A stretch of DNA of 64,000 nt from the NCBI GenBank assembly GCA_937996625.1, contig CALKVA010000011.1, forward strand, positions 1-64,000. Reading direction: 5' to 3'. Below the pieces are notes generated by a model that was not told the DNA's origin, ran no database searches, and saw only the letters and a list, made by a program, of their open reading frames with translations. Made by a program: the position numbers and the translations under genes. This stretch comes from UBA5951 sp009936885 (GTDB lineage Bacteria; Pseudomonadota; Alphaproteobacteria; Puniceispirillales; Puniceispirillaceae). Shown here one piece after another: positions 53,717 through 61,940 of this stretch (positions within the stretch are counted from its first letter, which is position 1; each line of letters opens with the position of its first letter).

Positions 53717-54479
53717 TAACCTCTCCCATCAACACCACGTCTCCCACCGTGATGAGATGAACGTTTCCATCCATGTCGACTAGATTTAAACGACCATCTG
53801 GCTCTAATGCATCACAGATGCCTGTCACAGACTTATCACCTAAGGTAACGGTTAACTGCCTTCCGATTATATTGGACTTGTCCTGCCATCTAGCCAAAAG
53901 AGGGGCTGGCCCACAATTTTGCCAAATCTGATACAAATTCTCCAAATTATTAATGTATAATTCTGCTAATTCTTGTGGCTCTGGTATTTTGGATTGGTAT
54001 TTTGCGATGTCGGTTGATGGAAACAGGGAATCTGTTATCTCTGGCGCATTTTTAATATTAATACCGCACCCTACAATTGCGTGCGGTCCATCTGCTTCAA
54101 GCAAAATACCGCCCAGCTTTCTATCTTCAGCCATTAAATCATTTGGCCATTTTAGTAAAACCGGTACATCTGGACAAATAGAATTTAGCGTTTGTATAGC
54201 CGCAAGAGAGGCAACAAATGACAATGTTGGCCATTCAGCTTGAGCACGTTTAGGAGATAAAATAACAGAAAGATACATCCCATCATTTTTACGGGATATC
54301 CAACTACGTCCCATTCTTCCACGTCCTGCTGTCTGCTCCGCAACCAAAAATGAATTTCCTTGAGGCAGTAACTCTGAATTGTCAATGAAATCTTTTGCTA
54401 AGTCCAAAGCAGAAGTGGCAGTATCTTGACGATGAAGCTCCCACTTGGGTAAATATCTCTCGGCCATAAATGCTCCCAT
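53700..54479 (-). CDS. birA: biotin-acetyl-CoA-carboxylase ligase
   Basis: A 259-residue BirA without the DNA-binding N-terminal domain, so it is a ligase only. Biotin-binding signatures are AEQTAGRGRMGRSWIS, LKWPNDLMAEDRKLGGIL and GCGINIKN. Its ATG overlaps the nuoN stop (TAATG). It sits at the end of the nuo genes as in many Alphaproteobacteria. Confidence 0.94.
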   Translation of the reverse strand: MGAFMAERYLPKWELHRQDTATSALDLAKDFIDNSELLPQGNSFLVAEQTAGRGRMGRSWISRKNDGMYLSVILSPKRAQAEWPTLSFVASLAAIQTLNSICPDVPVLLKWPNDLMAEDRKLGGILLEADGPHAIVGCGINIKNAPEITDSLFPSTDIAKYQSKIPEPQELAELYINNLENLYQIWQNCGPAPLLARWQDKSNIIGRQLTVTLGDKSVTGICDALEPDGRLNLVDMDGNVHLITVGDVVLMGEVNASRN

Positions 54480-55936
54480 TATAACGCACCGGATATCGGA
54501 AAATTAGTTGCTGCAAAGTAAGTCCATTCACGTAATGGACCGATAATAAATAAAAATAAAATAGTTACAATCAATGAAACGGTAAGAATAATAATGTTTT
54601 CCTTTGGTGCATTAGTATCTAGTGGCTGGTCAACATCCTCAAAATACATCAGCTTGATAATACGCAAATAATAAAAAGCCCCAATGACAGAGGTTAAAAC
54701 CCCTAATATCGCTAATGGAATTAAACCTGCATTAACTGCTGCTAAAAACACGTACCATTTTGCAAAAAATCCAGCCAATGGCGGAATGCCTGCCATAGAA
54801 AACATAAATACCATCAATCCAAAAGCGCAATAAGGATGAGTAGATGAAAACCCCGCTAAATCAGATAATTTTTGAACAGGAAGTCCATCACGCCTCATCA
54901 TCAAAATGATTGAAAAGGTACCAGCTCCCATAAAAATATAGGTTGTCATATAAATCATCACACCTGCCGCACCTTGCTGTGTTCCTGCAGCCAACCCAGC
55001 AAGAGCATACCCCATATGCGCAATAGATGAATAGGCCATCATACGCTTTAAGTCTTTTTGCATAATGGCACCAAAAGCACCAACAGCCATCGATGCAACA
55101 GAAAGTGCGATTATTACTTGCATCCATTCCAGTCGGATATCAGCAAACACGAAATGTGTAACATTCAGAAGTAGCGAGATGGCAGCAACCTTGGGCGCTA
55201 TTGAAAATAAAGCTGTAACTGGCGTAGGCGCGCCCTCATATACATCTGGTGTCCACATATGGAACGGTGCTGCAGAAACCTTAAACGCCAATCCAGACAG
55301 CAGGAATACAACCCCAATAATCATCCCTGAAGACGCGCCATTCTGGGCAATACTTGATGCAATTTCTCCAAACTGGGTAGAGCCACTGAAACCGTAAATT
55401 AAAGAGGCGCCATATAACAGCATTCCTGATGACAAAGCACCTAGCAGAAAATATTTCAATCCGGCTTCAGATGATTTAAGGGAACGTGTATTCATCGCAG
55501 CAATAACATAAAGAGGAAGAGATTGTAGCTCAAGACCCATATATAATGAAATCAGATCATTAGCCGAAATCATTAACAGCATACCTAAAGTGGCAAGCAT
55601 AATTAAAACCTGATATTCAGGTTTTTCCACTCCATCAGACCAATCTTCATCAACCATCCAACACGCAAAAAACGCCCCGATAAGCACCAATCCCTTCATA
55701 TAAACAAGAAAACCATCTATTTTAAACAAACCAAGAAAAATAACTTGGCTTTCTGACGGCAATATAAAAGTAGTTGCAAATGCAAACCCATACCCTACCA
55801 ATGCAATCATTTTTACAAGTCTTCTAGAACCAAGAGACTCCCCAGTAAAGGCAGCCATTAAAACAAGGCCTAATGCCACAACTGCCAGAATATATTCTGG
55901 CAAAGCGGCTTGAAAAGTCATTTGTGTAAACAGCAT
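54479..55936 (-). CDS. nuoN: NADH-quinone oxidoreductase subunit N
   Basis: A 485-residue, approximately 14-helix antiporter-like subunit of the complex I membrane arm. Conserved parts are GLELQSLPLYVIAA, FKVSAAPFHMWTPDVYEGAP and KRMMAYSSIAHMGYA. It takes part in proton translocation. Followed by birA with a 1-nt overlap. Confidence 0.96.
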   Translation of the reverse strand: MLFTQMTFQAALPEYILAVVALGLVLMAAFTGESLGSRRLVKMIALVGYGFAFATTFILPSESQVIFLGLFKIDGFLVYMKGLVLIGAFFACWMVDEDWSDGVEKPEYQVLIMLATLGMLLMISANDLISLYMGLELQSLPLYVIAAMNTRSLKSSEAGLKYFLLGALSSGMLLYGASLIYGFSGSTQFGEIASSIAQNGASSGMIIGVVFLLSGLAFKVSAAPFHMWTPDVYEGAPTPVTALFSIAPKVAAISLLLNVTHFVFADIRLEWMQVIIALSVASMAVGAFGAIMQKDLKRMMAYSSIAHMGYALAGLAAGTQQGAAGVMIYMTTYIFMGAGTFSIILMMRRDGLPVQKLSDLAGFSSTHPYCAFGLMVFMFSMAGIPPLAGFFAKWYVFLAAVNAGLIPLAILGVLTSVIGAFYYLRIIKLMYFEDVDQPLDTNAPKENIIILTVSLIVTILFLFIIGPLREWTYFAATNFPISGAL

Positions 55937-55962
55937 AGTTTAGAATAAATCCTTTAAATTGG

Positions 55963-57468
55963 TTATTGGATATTGGCTGTTGCCATTTGGGTGTTCGACA
56001 CAGCTTCACTAATCAAAGCAACCACCGGGTTCAAGACATCTAACAGGGGTGCTGGATATACCCCAAACCAAACAATAAAAATTGTTAATGGTGCCAAAAT
56101 TGTGATTTCCCGATTATTCAGGACAGGCATACGAATAACCTCCCCTTTTTCAGCTCTTCCAAAAACAACTCTGCGGTAAAGCCACAACATATAAGTTGCA
56201 CCAAGAACCAAACCTGTTGCAGCAAAAAACGCAACGAGTGAACTTGCTTGATAAGCGCCAACGAGCACCAAAATTTCGCCAACAAACCCTGACGTTCCTG
56301 GCAGACCAACAGATGCAAGCATCATAATCATAAAAAACACCGCATAGTTTGGCATTACATCTGCGACGCCGCCATAAGCATCTATTTCTCTTGTATGCAG
56401 CCTGTCATAAACAACACCAACACAAAAGAACAGGGCGGCAGATACAAGACCATGACTAATCATCTGAAACATTGCACCTGTTATTCCTTGCTCATTCAGA
56501 GTAAAGATGCCGATTGTCACAAACCCCATATGCGCCACAGAAGAATAAGCAATTAGCTTTTTCATATCGCTCTGTGCAAGCGCGACGAGAGATGTATAAA
56601 TTATAGCAACAACCGAAAGTACAAATATAAAGGGTGCAAAATAGACAGATGCATCTGGAAACATAGGTAATGAGAAGCGAATAAAACCATACCCACCCAT
56701 TTTTAATAACACACCAGCCAAAATCATTGACCCAGCCGTTGGGGCCTCCACATGCGCATCAGGCAGCCATGTATGAACAGGCCACATGGGAACTTTTACA
56801 GCAAATGAGGCAAAAAAGCCAATAAACAGCCAGTATTGTAGCTGTGGCGGGAAGTTAAAATCTGAAAGAACAGGAATATCAGTTGTTCCAGCTTGCAGAT
56901 AAATAACCATAATTCCAACGAGCATCAAAACGGAGCCTGCAAGCGTATATAAAAAGAATTTAAAAGCAGCATATACTCTCCGCGGCCCGCCCCAAATTCC
57001 GATGATCAAAAACATCGGAATTAATACGCCTTCAAAAAACAAATAGAACATCATCATATCAAGTGATGCAAACATTCCAACCATCATCGTTTCTAACACG
57101 AGGAATGCTATCATAAATTCGCGGACTTTATTTTTAATGGAATGCCAGCTCGCTAATATCGAAAGCGGTGTTAAAAATGTTGATAGCAAAATCAAGGGCA
57201 TCGATATGCCATCCACACCCAAATGATAGGATATACCGCTACCTGCGATCCATTCAACCTGCTCTTCGAATTGATAGCCAGCCATCGTGGTATCAAATCC
57301 GAAATACAAGATAAGAGATACAATAAATGTGAAACTAGAAACCCAAATTGTAAGCATTTTACAATTATGCTCGGACGATTTGTTATTCCCGCTTGCTAGG
57401 AGAATAAACAAAACACCCATAAGAGGAAGGAACGTTACGATAGACAGAATTGGCCAAGATGACAGCAT
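55963..57468 (-). CDS. nuoM: NADH-quinone oxidoreductase subunit M
   Basis: A 501-residue antiporter-like membrane subunit. Key Glu is in YLFFEGVLIPMFLIIGIWG, Lys/His region in FAVKVPMWPVHTWLPDAHVEAPT, and KKLIAYSSVAHMGFVTIG. Part of the distal proton-pumping arm. Encoded between nuoL and nuoN. Confidence 0.96.
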   Translation of the reverse strand: MLSSWPILSIVTFLPLMGVLFILLASGNNKSSEHNCKMLTIWVSSFTFIVSLILYFGFDTTMAGYQFEEQVEWIAGSGISYHLGVDGISMPLILLSTFLTPLSILASWHSIKNKVREFMIAFLVLETMMVGMFASLDMMMFYLFFEGVLIPMFLIIGIWGGPRRVYAAFKFFLYTLAGSVLMLVGIMVIYLQAGTTDIPVLSDFNFPPQLQYWLFIGFFASFAVKVPMWPVHTWLPDAHVEAPTAGSMILAGVLLKMGGYGFIRFSLPMFPDASVYFAPFIFVLSVVAIIYTSLVALAQSDMKKLIAYSSVAHMGFVTIGIFTLNEQGITGAMFQMISHGLVSAALFFCVGVVYDRLHTREIDAYGGVADVMPNYAVFFMIMMLASVGLPGTSGFVGEILVLVGAYQASSLVAFFAATGLVLGATYMLWLYRRVVFGRAEKGEVIRMPVLNNREITILAPLTIFIVWFGVYPAPLLDVLNPVVALISEAVSNTQMATANIQ

Positions 57469-57471
57469 ATC

Positions 57472-59406
57472 TTATCTCCCAAATCCGCTGAAATACCAGG
57501 ACAACAACATTACAACCCCTATCATCATAGCAAATGCATAGTGATAAACATATCCAGATTGTAATTTTGACAATTTGTTAGAGCCATTAAGCACGAGCCC
57601 AGACAAGCCATCAGGTCCAAACGCATCAATGGTTTGCTTATCACCTTTAACCCACAAAAACGTGCCAAAACGAACCGATGCACGCACAAATAATAGGTCA
57701 TATAACTCGTCAAAAAACCATTTATTGAAGAAAAGCGTATGTATTGGCCTTGCCATCGACACTACCCGTGCAGGCAAAGACGGAATGATTAGGTATGCGA
57801 TAATAGCCAAACCAACGCCTGCCGCGGCGAGAATAACGGGAAGTCTTTTTACCCATTCTGCAACGTGATGTGCCTCTTCCATCGCATGATGTTCAGGTAA
57901 TATAAACAGTGAGTCTCCCCAGAAATAACTCATATCATAGCCAACAAAGCTTTGATAACCAAACCAGCCCGCAAAAATCGCTCCAAAGGCAAGCGGAATA
58001 AGAGGCAATATCATAATTGGTGGGGATTCATGAACATGCTCAAACACCTCTGCACTACAACGCGGTTTGCCGTGAAAGGCCATTATCAATAAACGCCAGC
58101 TATAAAATGCAGTTAACAATGCAGCAGCACAGCCAAGCCAAAAGGCCATTTGACCTGTAAAGCTGTGAGAGGCCCAGGCTGCCTCTAAAATCATATCTTT
58201 TGAGTAATAGCCTGCAAAAAACGGAAAGCCTGCTAATGCTAGTGAGCCTATCCACATTAAGCAGTAGGTTATTGGGATTTTCCGCCAAATACCTCCCATA
58301 TTTCGCAAATCCTGCTCATCTGAAAGCGCATGTATGACAGACCCTGCCCCTAAAAATAAAAGCGCCTTGAAAAAAGCATGGGTGGTGAGATGAAACATCG
58401 CGGCTGGATAGGCAGAAACACCCGCTGCAAAAAACATATATCCTAATTGTGAACAGGTAGAATAGGCTATTACGCGCTTAATATCAAATTGTGTCATTCC
58501 AATCGTAGCAGCAAAAATTGCGGTAAGCGCGCCAACTACTGTTATCACATCAAGTGCAAATGGCGCATATTCAATAACAGGGGATAATCTGCAAACAAGG
58601 AAAATCCCTGCTGTTACCATTGTTGCTGCATGTATAAGGGCTGATACAGGGGTTGGCCCTTCCATGGCATCAGGAAGCCAAGTATGCAATCCAAGCTGGG
58701 CAGATTTACCCATCGCACCAATAAATAATAATATTGCAGCCACTTCTAATGCTGGCAACTCAAAACCTAAAAATACAATAGTGGTTTTAGAAAAATCAGA
58801 TGCATTAGAAAAAATGTCATCAAACTCTATACTACCAAATACATAAAAGATTACAAAAATGCCAAGAGCAAATCCAAAATCACCAACTCTATTTACAATA
58901 AAGGCTTTCATTGCCGCCTTATGGGCAGACGGCTTATGGTACCAAAAACCAATTAATAAATAAGATGCAACACCAACGCCTTCCCATCCAAAAAACAATT
59001 GAAGCAGGTTATCAGATGTCACAAGCATCAACATGGCAAATGTAAATAAGCTCAGATACGACATGAAACGCGCACGTGCCTTATCGATATGCATATAGCC
59101 AATGGAATAAATATGAACACATGAGGAAACCGAGGTAACAACAATCAGCATAACAGCTGTCAGCGTATCAAACCGAAAAGACCAGTTCGCCACAAAATCA
59201 GCTGAATTAATCCATCGTGCAACTTCAAGATTAACGGGATTATGTAACAATGCTACGTGATAAAATGCGAAACAAGATAGAAAAAATGAGGCGCACACAC
59301 CCACGACTGTTACTATTTCTGCAGGCAGATGCTGCTGGCGAACAGAAAGTAAGCCTGCAACAGCTGCGCCTAATAATGGCAAAAATACAATTGCTTGGTA
59401 AAGCAC
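57472..59406 (-). CDS. nuoL: NADH-quinone oxidoreductase subunit L
   Basis: A 644-residue antiporter-like subunit with the long lateral helix at its C-terminus. Conserved parts are FFGWEGVGVASYLLIGFW, AQLGLHTWLPDAMEGPTPVSALIHAATMV (first 17 residues cited as the pump site) and KRVIAYSTCSQLGYM. It forms the distal end of complex I. Confidence 0.96.
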   Translation of the reverse strand: MLYQAIVFLPLLGAAVAGLLSVRQQHLPAEIVTVVGVCASFFLSCFAFYHVALLHNPVNLEVARWINSADFVANWSFRFDTLTAVMLIVVTSVSSCVHIYSIGYMHIDKARARFMSYLSLFTFAMLMLVTSDNLLQLFFGWEGVGVASYLLIGFWYHKPSAHKAAMKAFIVNRVGDFGFALGIFVIFYVFGSIEFDDIFSNASDFSKTTIVFLGFELPALEVAAILLFIGAMGKSAQLGLHTWLPDAMEGPTPVSALIHAATMVTAGIFLVCRLSPVIEYAPFALDVITVVGALTAIFAATIGMTQFDIKRVIAYSTCSQLGYMFFAAGVSAYPAAMFHLTTHAFFKALLFLGAGSVIHALSDEQDLRNMGGIWRKIPITYCLMWIGSLALAGFPFFAGYYSKDMILEAAWASHSFTGQMAFWLGCAAALLTAFYSWRLLIMAFHGKPRCSAEVFEHVHESPPIMILPLIPLAFGAIFAGWFGYQSFVGYDMSYFWGDSLFILPEHHAMEEAHHVAEWVKRLPVILAAAGVGLAIIAYLIIPSLPARVVSMARPIHTLFFNKWFFDELYDLLFVRASVRFGTFLWVKGDKQTIDAFGPDGLSGLVLNGSNKLSKLQSGYVYHYAFAMMIGVVMLLSWYFSGFGR

Positions 59407-59410
59407 CGCG

Positions 59411-59719
59411 TTACCCCTTCATCACGTTGATATCTTCAACCGCAATAGACCCTCTATTCCGGAAGTAAATTACTAGAATAGCAAGCCCGATTGCTGCTTC
59501 TGCTGCAGCTACTGTCAAAATAAAAAGTGAAAATATTTGTCCAGAAATTGTGCCTGTGAAGGCTGAAAATGCCACCATATTAATATTTACCGACAGTAAT
59601 ATTAACTCAATAGACATCAAAATTGTTATTACATTCTTACGGTTAATGAATATACCAAACACGCCAAACACAAATAATATTGCGGATACTGAAAGGTAGT
59701 GAGAAAGAGTGATTTCCAT
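59411..59719 (-). CDS. nuoK: NADH-quinone oxidoreductase subunit K
   Basis: A 102-residue, three-helix subunit with the conserved membrane Glu residues (LMSIELILLSVNINMVAFS; TVAAAEAAIGLAILV). It helps couple quinone reduction to proton pumping. Spaced by 4-5 nt from nuoL and nuoJ. Confidence 0.95.
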   Translation of the reverse strand: MEITLSHYLSVSAILFVFGVFGIFINRKNVITILMSIELILLSVNINMVAFSAFTGTISGQIFSLFILTVAAAEAAIGLAILVIYFRNRGSIAVEDINVMKG

Positions 59720-59724
59720 GATTT

Positions 59725-60336
59725 TTAAGACCTCTTCACACCTGTGTTTGAGGGTACTGATACAACCTCAATACTATCTGCGCGGGTGCGCTCTGTTTGA
59801 CTTGCAATAGATTGGCGGCGAACATTTTCTCTTTTACGAAGCGTTAGAGCAATCGCCCCTATCATCGCAACAAGCAATATCAATCCAGCAAGTTGAAACA
59901 AATAGATATAATCAGTGTAGAGAATGCGTCCAAGCGCACGTGTATTACTGACTTCATTTACCATTACCACTCTCTCGGGCATATCTGCGCTATTAAAAAA
60001 CACAAATAATATCTCTGCCAGCAACACGCCCCCAACGCCAAGTCCTAAAGGCATGTAACGCTGAAAGCCCTCTCGTAACTCAACAAAATTTATGTCCAGC
60101 ATCATCACCACAAATAGGAATAATACAGCCACCGCGCCGACATACACAACCACGAGTAACATCGCCAAGAATTCTGCCCCGAGTAACACAAATAATCCAG
60201 CGGCATTAAAAAAGGCTAAAATTAGAAACAAAACTGAATGAACAGGATTGCGCGAGGATATAACCATCAAACCTGCAAGACATGTAATGCTGGCAAAGAG
60301 ATAGAAGAATAACGTTTCAATCATGTATTTCTCCAA
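59725..60336 (-). CDS. nuoJ: NADH-quinone oxidoreductase subunit J
   Basis: A 203-residue membrane subunit: five helices, including LGAEFLAMLLVVVYVGAVAVLFLFVVMML (the first 17 residues contain the conserved Glu/Tyr region). A basic, hydrophilic C-terminal tail (KRENVRRQSIASQTERTR) extends into the cytoplasm. Confidence 0.95.
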   Translation of the reverse strand: MEKYMIETLFFYLFASITCLAGLMVISSRNPVHSVLFLILAFFNAAGLFVLLGAEFLAMLLVVVYVGAVAVLFLFVVMMLDINFVELREGFQRYMPLGLGVGGVLLAEILFVFFNSADMPERVVMVNEVSNTRALGRILYTDYIYLFQLAGLILLVAMIGAIALTLRKRENVRRQSIASQTERTRADSIEVVSVPSNTGVKRS

Positions 60337-60401
60337 CCAAAACCAAACCTGCTAGATAAGATTAAACACTGTGTGTAATTCATTGTTTTATTGTTAATTA
60401 G

Positions 60402-60890
60402 CTATCGCCATTTAGCATCTAATGCTAGATTGCGAGCTATTTCCCCTTCCCATCTGTCACCGTTTTCAAGAAGCTTGTCTTTATCATAAAACAACTCTTC
60501 ACGGGTTTCTGTCGCAAATTCAAAATTTGGTCCTTCTACAATGGCATCAACCGGACAGGCTTCTTGGCAAAAACCGCAATAAATGCATTTGGTCATATCG
60601 ATATCATATCGTGTTGTGCGCCTTGAGCCATCATCTCTTGGCTCCGCTTCGATCGTTATAGCTTGCGCTGGACACACTGCCTCGCAAAGCTTGCATGCGA
60701 TACATCGCTCTTCACCATTAGCATACCGACGCAAAGCATGTTCCCCGCGAAAACGAGGCGATAATGTGCCTTTCTCGAACGGGTAATTCAAAGTTACCTT
60801 AGGCTTAAAAAAATACTTTAATGTGAGTGATAAACCCCGAAGTATTTCAAGCAACAGGAAGGATCTGATTGCATTCATCGCAGCTTGCAT
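60402..60890 (-). CDS. nuoI: NADH-quinone oxidoreductase subunit I
   Basis: A 162-residue iron-sulfur subunit with two 4Fe-4S motifs, CIACKLCEAVCPAQAI and CIYCGFCQEACPVDAI (clusters N6a and N6b). I choose the ATG at 60890, which has AAAGGAG 8 nt upstream and lies just past the nuoH stop; the frame extends to 60941 but that would overlap nuoH. Confidence 0.95.
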   Translation of the reverse strand: MQAAMNAIRSFLLLEILRGLSLTLKYFFKPKVTLNYPFEKGTLSPRFRGEHALRRYANGEERCIACKLCEAVCPAQAITIEAEPRDDGSRRTTRYDIDMTKCIYCGFCQEACPVDAIVEGPNFEFATETREELFYDKDKLLENGDRWEGEIARNLALDAKWR

Positions 60891-60906
60891 AAAATAGGCT
60901 CCTTTT

Positions 60907-61932
60907 CTAATTAAGCCCAGCGGTCGCTGGCAGCATATCAAAACTAATTAAAAATCCGGCTGTTAGAACAACCCAGATAAGAGAAAACGGCAGAAATACT
61001 TTCCATCCTAAACGCATCAATTGATCATATCTATATCGAGGTGTTGTTGCTCTCATCCAAAGAAAGACAAATAGCACAAAACAAATTTTCAAAATAAACC
61101 AAATTGGGCCAGGGATGATGTTAAGTGGATAAATATCAAAAGGAGGAAGCCAACCCCCTAAAAATAATATGGTAGTCATGGCGCTCATCAAAATCATATT
61201 TGCATATTCCCCAAGGAAGAATAATGCAAAACTCATAGAGCTATATTCAACGAAATAACCTGCAACTAACTCAGATTCACCCTCTGGCAAGTCGAATGGT
61301 GCCCGGTTTGTTTCCGCTAATGTTGAAATAAAGAAGATAATAAACATAGGGAACAGAGGAAGTGCAAACCATACAGTTCTCTGAGCTTCAATTATATCTG
61401 ATAAATTTAGTGAACCAACACATAATAATACAGTGATAATCACCAACCCCATTGAGACTTCATACGACACCATTTGAGCAGCTGAACGCAACGCGCCTAA
61501 AAACGCATATTTAGAATTACTGGCCCATCCAGCCATGATAATTCCGTAAACGCCAAGTGACGAGACAGCAAATAAATATAAAATACCCACATTTATGTCT
61601 GCAATAACGAGAGATTCGCCAAACGGTATGACGGCCCATGCAACTAACGCCAAAACAAAAGTTAACATCGGGGCGATTACAAAGGTAACCTTATCAGCGC
61701 CTGCGGGCAGGATAGTCTCTTTCGATAGTAATTTGAGAGCATCTGCAAATGGTTGAAGCAATCCAAATGGGCCAACAACATTTGGCCCTTTGCGTAATTG
61801 CATAAAGCCAATAACTCTTCTCTCCGCAAGGGTGAGATATGCAACACCGATTAAAAGAGGGATAATAACAATGAAAACCTGAAGCACAAGCCAGCCAAGT
61901 TCAATTAGATATGTCAAATCAAGACCACTCAT
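60907..61932 (-). CDS. nuoH: NADH-quinone oxidoreductase subunit H
   Basis: A 341-residue membrane subunit forming part of the quinone-binding chamber: LAERRVIGFMQLRKGPNVVGP, ETNRAPFDLPEGESELVAGY and the following helix-rich C-terminus. It joins the membrane arm to the peripheral arm. Confidence 0.96.
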   Translation of the reverse strand: MSGLDLTYLIELGWLVLQVFIVIIPLLIGVAYLTLAERRVIGFMQLRKGPNVVGPFGLLQPFADALKLLSKETILPAGADKVTFVIAPMLTFVLALVAWAVIPFGESLVIADINVGILYLFAVSSLGVYGIIMAGWASNSKYAFLGALRSAAQMVSYEVSMGLVIITVLLCVGSLNLSDIIEAQRTVWFALPLFPMFIIFFISTLAETNRAPFDLPEGESELVAGYFVEYSSMSFALFFLGEYANMILMSAMTTILFLGGWLPPFDIYPLNIIPGPIWFILKICFVLFVFLWMRATTPRYRYDQLMRLGWKVFLPFSLIWVVLTAGFLISFDMLPATAGLN

Positions 61933-61940
61933 CTGAATTC